Shown here: piece after piece, positions 44,876-53,395 of the stretch | How the letters are laid out: each line of letters opens with the position of its first letter | Numbering within the stretch: the first letter of the stretch is position 1 | The notes under the pieces: generated by a model | Database searches by the model: none | Seen by the model: only the letters and a program-made list of their open reading frames with translations | What the model was told of the DNA's origin: nothing | From: Homarus americanus | Taxonomy: Eukaryota; Arthropoda; Malacostraca; Decapoda; Nephropidae | Length of the DNA stretch: 64,000 bases | Direction of reading: 5' to 3' | NCBI RefSeq assembly: GCF_018991925.1 | Contig: NW_024725489.1 | Span: forward strand, 7,725,065-7,789,064 | Program-made: the position numbers and the translations under genes

Positions 44876-45563
44876 TGTAAGGGCGGTAACGAGCAGGATG
44901 GTTGTTCGCCGCCCGCTTGATTGTTTGCGTCCCCCACTAGGGGGGTAGACCGAGGTGAGAACGTCACTGCTGCCTCGACACACAAATCAAACACTACCCA
45001 GCTAACACCACAGCTGCACTTCCCTGCTGCTCGTTAAATACTGGTTGTGTTTTCATCTGAGGCTCTGGACTCGTGGGCTGTTTCCCCAGATCTTCACAAA
45101 TCGACTGTCAATCTCCGGACACCTACCCCAGCTACTACCGCGGCTGCCTCGTCATCACCACTTCAACCACACCGTCTGTGCCACGCGTCTCTCCTGTGTA
45201 GCAAGACATCGCCCGCCGGCGCCAAGTGAGGAAGCTCACTTGACCTTCCCCCTGAGAGTGGATCACTGCTTTCCAGAACCTTCCCCAGGGTCGCCGCCGT
45301 AGGAAATATCTGTTAAATGTTTGATTCTATTAATTGTTTGACTCTCTTAATTGTTTGACTCCTTTAATTGTTTGACTCCCGTGATTGTTATTTGATGTTT
45401 GTGTGAGTGGTGTCAGAGTTTTGTGTTATTTTCATAGTAGAGAGATATCAATCTCGAACAGTTGCTTGTTTTCCCTCGGAAAACCATGGTTCTTGACTTT
45501 CCTTTTATAAGATCTTGATTTGGATGGCGAGGGCTTCATATCCCTAAGTCCCAGGCCCTTACA
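44876..45563 (+). repeat. element E 3' LTR
   Basis: 688 bp with 7-bp inverted ends TGTAAGG/CCTTACA, preceded by GGAGGAGCTG (polypurine tract). Its last 80 bp recur at 39993-40072. It contains GACTC..TTAATTGTTT tandem units near 45318-45380. Directly after it comes the middle of element D's LTR. Confidence 0.85.
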
Positions 45564-46605
45564 ACTTCTGGGTCAGTCAGTGGAGGACACCTTCTCCAAT
45601 ATGGTTTAGTTAAGTATTATATACTCAGTGCTACTGTATTATTATGTATTTTGTGTATAGTGCAATCAATTATTGTGCTATAAAGTGGTTTATGGTATAT
45701 ATACTGTGTACATATTAATTGTTTATTAAGGATTGAAAACCAAGTGCAGTTTGTCTTGGTAAAGAGTCATTACCTACGATGGTTTGTGCTATGCTAAATA
45801 TTTCCAAAGTCAAATGACCAGGTATATTATTTATTCTCTTGAATTAATTTATCCATCTATTATTTAACATGCACATTTATTATCTTAGAATTTTGTAATT
45901 AAACTTTATTTAAATATTTCGTGTCGTGGATAATTCCAAACCTTCATTCCTGAACTGATGTGATAAAGTAAAAGGGCTGTGAATGAACCCTTGACACACA
46001 ATTTCGCCCATATTTGTGTTTGTAACTTTTTCATTTACCATTGTTTGTCGTGTATTGAAATAACATTAATTTTAAGTAATATATAATAAGGATTAAGTTG
46101 TGCTGAGTGGGGGAGCTAGTGGTAGAGCCGTACCGTTCTTGCCTCGCAAGCAAGATGCCACGGGTTCGATTCCCGGGCCGGCGGAAGTTGTTTGGACACT
46201 CTTCCTAGTCCCCTTCGTCCTTGTTCTCCTGCAGCAAAGTAGGTACCTGTTGTAAGTCGAAAGTTGCGAATTCGTATTCAGGGACAAATTGTTGGAACTC
46301 CAATAACTTGCTTAGACATAAACCATTGACTCTTCAGGCTTCTACGCCCTCGACTCTTCAGGCTTCTACGCCCTTAACTCATGAGACATAAGGCAAGCAT
46401 GAACTTAGCATGCTTTCCTGTTGGGCGCTGTAAACATTTCTGGCTTCGTTACACAAGGATGTAGTGGGGTGCCCAATAAATTGAAAAAAAAAAAAAAAAA
46501 AAGTTGTGCCGAGTTGTCAATGTCTTTTTTGTTTTGCTATTTTGGCCCTCACTGTTATATTCAACTTTAACTTAACCTACTGTAAGTTGCTAAGTTATGG
46601 CATAA
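45564..46605 (+). repeat. element D 5' LTR, truncated and SINE-interrupted
   Basis: This aligns with the second half of 59564-60267 from about TCAGTCAGTGGAGGACACC through AAGTTATGGCATAA. The first 250 bp or so are missing where element E ends. A SINE occupies 46109-46500. The terminal ACA is eroded to AAA, followed by GGGGGCCTGATCGG (primer-binding-site region). Confidence 0.8.
46109..46500 (+). mobile_element. tRNA-Ala-like SINE with target duplication
   Basis: The 5' part is tRNA-like: an A box in CTAGTGGTAGAGCC (46116-46129), an anticodon arm CTTGC-CTCGCAA-GCAAG with anticodon CGC (Ala), and a B box GGGTTCGATTCCCG (46162-46175). A unique body of about 300 bp ends in AATAAATTG and a run of about 18 A. 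The 14-bp duplication AAGTTGTGC(T/C)GAGT flanks it (46095-46108 and 46501-46514). The insertion is within element D's LTR and shows one mismatch, so it is fairly recent. Confidence 0.85.
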
Positions 46606-46749
46606 AAAAAGGGGGCCTGATCGGATACTGATCGGATAAAATTAAGTTAAAATTTAGTTAAAATCGGATAAAATCACCAGGATTGATTTTTGCGAATTAT
46701 TTTTGGTATAAGTTTTCTCCACTAGTCATTAAGTTGCCATATCTGCTTA

Positions 46750-47480
46750 AAATGATTACTTTTGATTGAGCTAAGCTCATTGCTGAACCTTCAGTGGTAA
46801 GTTTGGAGTGTAGTACCATTTGTAAAGTTGATTGGGTTTCGTTGGCTAAGCATTATAAAGTAGAGATTAAGTCAAATTGGAAAAGGCAAATATTAAAGAT
46901 GCAGTAATTAGAAGTTTGGTGGAAAAGTAAATTTTGGATGAGTCTGCATTCAAACTGTGTGAGATGGATAAAGATCCCCAGCAAAGTTAACAGAGCTGCA
47001 GTTAGAAAAAGAGAAGAGGGGGTGGGAAACGAAGCTAAGGTTACAGGAAAAAGAAATGGAGGACATAGAAAGAGAAAAGGCATTCTAGTTAGAGATGTTG
47101 GATAAGAGCGCTACTCTGGGGTCATGTGACGTCAACTATGATGTAACTAAAGTGACGAAATTTGTGCCAAAATTTGGCGAAAATGGTCCTGAAGAGTTCT
47201 TCATCCAATTTAAGCAAACTGCCACAACTCTTTCCTGTCCTCAGCAGGATTGGCCCTTGCTGATCCAGTCTGTCTTTGTGACCAAAGGCCGTTTCACTTA
47301 CTTGTCCCTAACCAGCTCTCAGCAAAATTGGTATTCTGCAGTCACTGAAGCAATTTTGGAATTTTACCAGTTGACAGCAGAGTTATATAGAAATATGTTT
47401 GAAAGTACATTTAAATTGCACAATTAGTCAAATATCGAATATGGTCAAGCTGTCTCTAAGTTGCACAACAGATGGCTATC
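46750..47480 (+). pseudogene. element D gag capsid region, SCAN-like
   Basis: Pieces in different frames read AKLIAEPSVVSLE, DWVSLAKHYKVEIKSNWKR, a Glu/Lys-rich coiled coil and, in an open frame (47095-47427), TLGSCDVNYDVTKVTKFVPK, ENGPEEFFIQFKQTATTLSC, EFYQLTAELYRNMFESTFKL, ending at TAG where B continues. It corresponds residue by residue to element B gag. It is inactivated by stops at 47088 and 47425 and by frameshifts. Confidence 0.75.
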
Positions 47481-47595
47481 GGCTAGTGGAGTTAAAACCT
47501 AGGATGAACTTTATAAATTGATTGCACTAAAGCATTATTTGAGAGGTGTCCCCACAGACGTCTGTATTTACTTTTAGAGAAGGAAGTTACAACTA

Positions 47596-49029
47596 TTGAG
47601 AGAGCTGGCATTTTGGCGGAAAATTTCGTTCTTATTCATAAACATAAAGTTAATAAGGTTTCAGCCTCAGATGCGTCTGCTTCCGTTTGGTAACAGAGGT
47701 AATAAACCCTCTTTTGAGAATGTTGGCAGAGGTTCTGATGGTCATGGTGGAAATGGATCTAGCGGTGTTATGACTAATGTGTGTTTTTATTGTAAAAAGC
47801 CTGGTCACTATATTGCCCAATGTCCTAAGCTCAAAGTTAAAGAGTCCCATGACAAGCCTGTTACTAATTTTGTATTTGTATCGGCAGATAGTGATGGTGT
47901 AGATGATGTTGCTGCGGTTTCTGACCCACTTTGTGTGGATCCTAAGGTTTTGTTCCAGCCCTTTCATTTTCCTGTCTTTGTGTCCGTGTCCGATGGTAGT
48001 TGTGTTGTTCCTGTGAGCATTTTGAGGGATACTGGTGCTTCACACAGTATTCATTTGAAAATTGCTCTTCCATCTGTGGAAGAGGCTTATACCGGTGAGA
48101 ATGTTGGATTGAGGAGCGTTAGTGGAACCACTTGCGTTCCTTTGTGTAAAGTGTATCTTCAGACAGACCTTTTGTCTCAGTCAGTTACAATAGGGGTTCA
48201 GGAGGTTTTGCCAGTGGAGGGAGTGACGTTCCTCTTGAGAAATGATATAGCTGGTAGCCGTGTTGTTCCGGATCCAGTTGTGTGCTCTACACCTTTGAGT
48301 AATGACCCTGCTGCAGACCTTGTGAGTAAGTGTGTTGGGTTATTCCCTTCTGGTGCTGTAACCCGTAGTCTAGCTAAAATGGTGATATTTGGGACTGATG
48401 TGAGTGATCAATGTAATGTTTTGCCTGATTATGATTTGAATGGACTGTTTGATGTTAAGCCAGAGCAATTAGATGCAGGTTTAGTAGATCAACCTGTTTA
48501 TGAGGTATCAAGTGATGTAAAGACAGATTCTAAGGATCATGTGAACGTTGATTTCAGTAGCCTTCCTGTCACAAGAGAGATGTTGATTTCTGCTCAAGAG
48601 TCTGATCAGTCGTTGGTACCATTATTTGCTAGGGCCGTATCAGTGCCAGAGAGCCATTATGAATGTAGTGTTTCCTCAGGCATAGCAGATTTTTGTCGTA
48701 TATGTCATGTATGCCAGTTAGCTGGAAAGCCCAATCAAGTATTGTCACCTGCACCTTTAAAACCTATACCTGTTGTTGTTGAGCCATTTGCAAAAGTAAT
48801 CATAGAGTGTATGGGCCCTCTTCCTAAAACTGAGTGTGATAATGAATATTTGTTACCGGTGATGTGTGCTTCCACTAGATATCCGGAAGTTATACCTGTG
48901 CGTGCACTTGGTTTATATTATATTATATGTTGGTTTATATTACATCCAATGTATGTTATCAGATGTACTTCACAATTTAGTTTGGGATTCTCACCAAGTG
49001 AACTGATATTTGGCCTAGAATATCCGTGA
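47596..49029 (+). pseudogene. element D gag end, protease and truncated integrase in one open frame
   Basis: A 477-codon frame. A knuckle YCKKPGHYIAQC (preceded by C-F; CCHC intact) lies near residues 62-75. The protease has VPVSILRDTGASHSIHLKIA and VTFLLRNDIAGSRVV. An acidic linker follows, then the integrase zinc-domain end CRICHVCQLAGKPNQV and the core start VVVEPFAKVIIECMGPLPKT, in which the first catalytic Asp is Glu. The core breaks off after EVIPVRALGLYYII and resumes at QFSLGFSPSELIFG. About 110 residues with the other two catalytic residues are gone, exactly as in element B. It ends at a TGA. Confidence 0.85.
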
Positions 49030-49150
49030 TTCCTTGAAATTATTGCAGGAGAATTGGGTAGAAGATGAAACTGCAGAAGATAGAAAATTTAATGTTGGGG
49101 ATAATGTGCTTTTGTTCATGCCCATTAGGAAGTATCCCCTACTAGCTAAG
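49030..49150 (+). pseudogene. element D integrase C-terminus, left part
   Basis: Reads RKFNVGDNVLLFMPIRKYPL then LAK, and is cut by element F. Compared with element B, about 90 bp encoding SSTLNEYVVNFKEKLNHMQG are also missing here. It continues at 58762. Confidence 0.8.
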
Positions 49151-49446
49151 TGCATGTGTTCTGGGTATCAAGTTCTATCTACAAGAGCGAACACAAACAC
49201 CTGTAGAGTTTTCGTAAGTTCTATTTACTGGATAAACGAAGGTAAACAAGGAAGGTGGCACTCCTTACTCTGTATGGGGGGTCAACTAGCCTTTCGGGCG
49301 ACATGTGGTAGGTGATACATTAGCAGCTTCCATATGTCGCCAGGCACATTAATTAAGCGTGTGGGACATGGTAAATACATTGCCACACGCTGCTAGCTAG
49401 GCTGAATAAATAATGTATATAAATGGAGCACATACATAATATACAT
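49151..49446 (-). repeat. element F 3' LTR, distal part
   Basis: This matches 58425-58720 with about ten substitutions. It begins TGCATGTGTTCTGGGTATCA on the plus strand and continues to CATACATAATATACAT, where the LINE is inserted. The remaining LTR piece lies at 53344-53382. Confidence 0.9.
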
Positions 49447-49514
49447 AAGAACATAAGAACATAAGAATGGAGGAAACTGCAGCAGGCGTATTGGCCCATA
49501 CTGGGCAGTCCCGT

Positions 49515-52458
49515 TTACACCCAACTCCTATTGCTCATATAAGCATCCAACCTATGTTTGAAGCTATTCAGCGTGTTCGAGTTAATGATGATATTTGGTA
49601 ACTTGTTCCATTCATCCACTACTCTGTTTCCAAACCAGTGTTTACCTATTTCCCGCCTAAATCTAAATTTGTCTAATTCAAAACCATTGTTACGAGTTCG
49701 CTCCTGGTTGGATAGTTTGAGTACCTTTGTAATGTCCCCTTTGTTTAGCCCTGCCTTCCACTTATACACCTCTATCAGGTCGCCCCTCGCTCTACGTCTC
49801 TCGAGGGAGTGCAAATTAAGATGCTTTAACCTGTCTCTATACTCAAGGTTCCTAATGCCCGGGATTAGTCTTGTCATTCTCCTCTGAATTCTTTCCAAGG
49901 ATTCTATATCCATTCTGTAATACGGTGACCAGAACTGAACTGCGTAATCCAGGTGAGGTCTCACAAGAGCAAGATACAGTTTTAGGATGACCTCGCTAGT
50001 CTTGTAACTAACACTCCTTTGTATGAACCCAAGTACTTTATTAGCCTTGTTACGAGCAAAAACACATTGTTTACTTGGCTTAAGGTTCCTACTTATCATT
50101 ACTCCTAAATCTCTCTCGCAGTCGGATTTCTCTATGGCATCGTTGTTCATCTGGTATCTGGTTTCCCTGTTTACATCTCCTATACTGAGTACTTTACATT
50201 TGTCCACGTTGAATTTCATCTGCCATTTTTCAGACCATTCGAAAAATTTGTTTAGATCTTCCTGTAGTTTTGCTGAGTCCTCGTTAGATTTAATAACACG
50301 TCCTATTTTAGTGTCATCAGCAAATTTACTTATGTTGCTGTTTATACCGATATCTATGTCGTTTATGTATATAATAAATAATAATGGTCCAAGTACTGAG
50401 CCTTGGGGAACTCCACTTGTGACATTGCTCCAATGGGACTTAGTGCCGTTAATGCTCACTCGCTGTTTTCTGTCCTGTAACCACGCCCTAATCCATTTAA
50501 GGATGTTACCTTTGATGCCATGAGCTTCTGCCTTTCTAATTAGTCTTTCATGGGGGACTCTGTCGAAGGCTTTGCTAAAGTCGAGATATACCACATCATA
50601 ATTGTGCCCCTCGTCCACCGATTCGAAAACTGATGAAAAGAATGTTAATAGATTAGTTAGACAAGAACGTCCGCTTGTGAAGCCATGCTGGGAATCATTG
50701 ATCAATCGGTGCTTCTCCAGGTGATTTCGAATAGAGTTTGAAATGATTGCTTCCAGTAATTTGCCTACTATTGATGTTAGACTGATTGGGTGGTAGTTAG
50801 AGGATAGTGATCTATCCCCCTTCTTGAAAATCGGTATTACATTCGCTATCCTCCAGGATTCTGGTACTACACCTGTGTTTAAGGACATGTTAAACAACTT
50901 TGCTAAGGGCATACTAAGCTCTTCCTTACGTTCCTTTAATACTCTGGCAAATATCTCATTGGGGCCAGGTTACTTATTTGGCTTTAGTTTGTCTATTTGC
51001 TTACTAACATCGTTTCTAGTCACTACTATCTCGCTTAATTTGTTTTCTTCACTATCTCTGAATAGAGTTGGTGCCTCGGGTATCATGTTTAAATTTTCGG
51101 TGGTGAAAACTGTTGAAAAATATTTATTCAAATCATTGCTCATTTCTCTGTCGTTATCAGTGAGCTCGCCGGTGTCTGACCGTATTGGTCCAATTTTTTC
51201 TCGTGTTTTAGTTTGATACATTTGGTAGAATCCTTTGGGGTTTGTCTTCGCCTCCCTTGCTATCCTTACCTCATTATTCCTCTTCGCTTTCCTTATCTCG
51301 GTTTTAACCCTACTCGCCAATACCCTATAATAGTCCCGGAAGTGAATATCGCCACGATTTATCCTTCTACCTATAGCCCTCCTTTGGCCAATGATGTTCT
51401 TTAAATAATTATTTATCCATTTAGGGTCATTGTTGTCTGATCTGAGTTTTTTATATGGTATGTTCTGCCTTTGTGCATTAAGTAACTCACTATTGTCGTG
51501 GAACTCGGCAGTCTCAGATCTCGTTATCAGGTCGGTGTCATCTGTCAGGTTCACGGCCAAGCATGACACCCCCTCTCTCAGCTGCTTCTTTAAACTGTCA
51601 AAGTTCGCCTTTCTGAAATCTGGTACTTTAGTGGAATTTTCCTTACGTCTGCCCTGAAAATCTAACTGGAATCTAATTTCTTTGTGATCGCTGTTTGCAA
51701 GTTCGTTCCCTACCTCGACACTGCTAATGAGGCTTTCTCTGTTTGACAGAACTAAATCGAGTATATTATTACCCCGTGTGGGTTCGGTTATATGTTGACT
51801 TAGAAAACAGTCCTGGATCGTCTCGAGAAAATCCTCTGATTCTGAGTTACCTGTAAGGTCAGTCCAATCTATTTGGCCAAGGTTAAAGTCGCCTACTATA
51901 CAGACTTTGTTGTGTATGGAAGCCCTGCGCATTTCATCCCAGATAAGTCGCTCATTGACTCTATCAAGATTGGGAGGTCTATATATTACTCCTGTGATTA
52001 ATTTTTCCCTACCGTCGATTAATTCTATCCAAATTGTTTCTGTATTCCTCTGTTTTTATTTCCTCATTTATTTCACACTTCAGATTATCCTTAACATAGG
52101 TTGCTACTCCGCCTCCTTTCCTGGTCTGCCTATCGGTATGGAACAGTTTGTAACCCGCAATTTGGTATTCGACTGGTAACTCACGTGTGTCTAGGTTGAT
52201 CCATGTTTCAGTGAATGCTATTATATTAATTTTTTCTGTACATACCAAGGCCCTAATATCATCCATTTTGTTTCTCATACTTCTACTGTTCGCGTAGTAT
52301 ACATTTAAGTTAGTCGTGTTCTGAGTCCTCCCTTTACCGCGTTTAGTTTTAAACTCCCTGTCTAATTTAGTTTTGTCATCATTCCTAACACTATTTCCCT
52401 GTAATCTTTCACTTTGTTTACCCGCTCCCACTGCAGTCTCCTCCACCCCCGTGCTCAT
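49515..52458 (-). pseudogene. LINE copy 2 ORF2: endonuclease and reverse transcriptase
   Basis: ATG at 52458, eight bases after the ORF1 stop. Endonuclease: NVYYANSRSMRNKMDDIRAL, FTETWINL (Glu), a one-base frameshift at about 52045-52055, VIYRPPN, VGDFNLGQIDWTDL, NSDHKEIRF. RT: FKKGDRSLSSNYHPISLTSI, QHGFTSGRSCLTNL, VVYLDFSKAFDRVP (catalytic Asp), SGVPQGSVLGPLLFIIYIND, ISKFADDTKIG (FADD), then thumb and the LVRPHLDYAVQFWSPYYRMD segment typical of CR1-like RT. An in-frame TAA (50970-50972) interrupts NKxPGPNE, where the family has Ser. The stop at 49515 (after SNRSWV) is the genuine end. Confidence 0.9.
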
Positions 52459-52466
52459 ATGTTCTC

Positions 52467-53327
52467 CTAGCAGTTTAAAGACTTCGATATCTTTTGAACT
52501 GCCCCCTCTAGAGCTCCAGCCAGGGTTGCTACTCCATCCCTAGACAGGTGCACCCCATCCCTAGCATAAAGGTCCCTTCTGCCATAGAAGTTGTCCCAGT
52601 TGTCAATGAATGGGACTGATATTGACTTGCAATATCTGCCAAGACGGTTGTTGACACCAACCGCCCTTGACAACCATTCACTGCCAACTCTCCTTCTAGG
52701 CAGGACACAGCATATGATAGGGATCCCTCCCTTAGTCCTAATACGATCTATAGCTGCCTTGAACTTATCAAGAATCTCCTCGCTCCTACACCGGCCAATA
52801 TCATTGCCTCCTGCACTGAGGCAGATAATGGGTTTGTTCCCATTACCAGACAAGATATTGTCCATCCTGTCAATTATATCCCCCACCCCAGCTCCTGGCA
52901 AACACACCCTCATCCTATTTTTGTTTTTACCACAAAAGGCCCTGTCCATGTACCTTACCTGTGAGTCACCAACAATTAAAGTTTTTATACCTTCCTTGTC
53001 ATCCCTGTCCCTGACTGTACTAACGTCCAATTCGTCTATCAAGGGACTGAACGGGTTGGTACACTTAGCTGTTGTTGTCGTTGTTGTCGTATCCTTGGTG
53101 TACTTCTTCACCACCAGCTTCGTCTTCCCACTACTCACCACCTTCCACTCGCTTGAGTTTTCGTCAGACACTGGCTCCCCTTTTAATTTCGCTAGCTCTT
53201 CCTTTAATTTCAGGTTCTCCAACGTGGTCCTCTCAATTTCTTCCTTGGCCCTCGCCAATTCTTCCATGGACCACTCCAGTTTGGTCAACAAACTCACATA
53301 CCCAAGACCGCACATAGCACTGGCCAT
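52467..53327 (-). CDS. LINE copy 2 ORF1: coiled coil plus SGNH hydrolase
   Basis: 286 codons from ATG at 53327. The frame stays open to an upstream ATG at 53366, but that lies in LTR sequence. Residues about 15-60 form a coiled coil (ELARAKEEIERTTLENLKLK). The SGNH domain follows from about residue 115: LIVGDSQVRYMDRAFC (Ser block), VCLPGAGVGDIIDRM, CLSAGGNDIGRC (Asn), GGIPIICCVLPRR, ARDGVHLSRDGVATL (Asp/His). All four catalytic blocks are present. The product would work with ORF2 in the LINE ribonucleoprotein. The stop TAG (52467-52469) is 8 bases before the ORF2 ATG, in a different frame. Confidence 0.9.
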   Translation of the reverse strand: MASAMCGLGYVSLLTKLEWSMEELARAKEEIERTTLENLKLKEELAKLKGEPVSDENSSEWKVVSSGKTKLVVKKYTKDTTTTTTTAKCTNPFSPLIDELDVSTVRDRDDKEGIKTLIVGDSQVRYMDRAFCGKNKNRMRVCLPGAGVGDIIDRMDNILSGNGNKPIICLSAGGNDIGRCRSEEILDKFKAAIDRIRTKGGIPIICCVLPRRRVGSEWLSRAVGVNNRLGRYCKSISVPFIDNWDNFYGRRDLYARDGVHLSRDGVATLAGALEGAVQKISKSLNC

Positions 53328-53343
53328 ATCCTGATAATTACCC

Positions 53344-53382
53344 CATACATAATATACATACAGCATACATAGTATACATACA
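53344..53382 (-). repeat. element F 3' LTR, proximal part
   Basis: CATACATAATATACATACAG through GTATACATACA matches 58718-58756 of the other LTR. It ends in CA and is followed by the C-rich complement of the polypurine tract. Confidence 0.9.
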
Positions 53383-53395
53383 CCTCCCTCCCCCC

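Larger units (their letters stand above)
39992..45563 (+). mobile_element. LTR retrotransposon E, Gmr1-like Ty3 order
   Basis: A plus-strand element with a complete 3' LTR (44876-45563, TGTAAGG...CCTTACA ends) and only the last 80 bp of the 5' LTR (39993-40072). Domain order is gag with SCAN-like capsid and CCHC knuckle (40494-41400), protease (about 41510), integrase (42140-43330), RT (43400-44334), RNase H (44335-44790). Integrase precedes RT, as in elements B and D, but sequence divergence shows a separate family. Frameshifts, stops and an RT active-site change make it inactive. No env-like frame is present. Confidence 0.9.
49447..53343 (-). mobile_element. CR1/L2-type LINE, copy 2, nearly intact
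   Basis: Minus strand, 3.9 kb. ORF1 (53327-52467), ORF2 (52458-49515), and a 3' tail of AAGAACAT units (49447-49468). CATACATAATATACAT (16 bp) occurs on both sides (49431-49446 and 53344-53359). Only one frameshift and one nonsense codon are visible in ORF2. It sits inside element F's 3' LTR, so it is the youngest layer of the nest. Confidence 0.9.

Noticed and set aside
39992..45563. Endogenous retrovirus with envelope
   Set aside because: No env-like frame with signal peptide or transmembrane segment follows pol in elements A, B, D, E or F; all are plain LTR retrotransposons.
52591..53334. 247-codon plus-strand frame
   Set aside because: Antisense of the LINE copy 2 ORF1; no domain.
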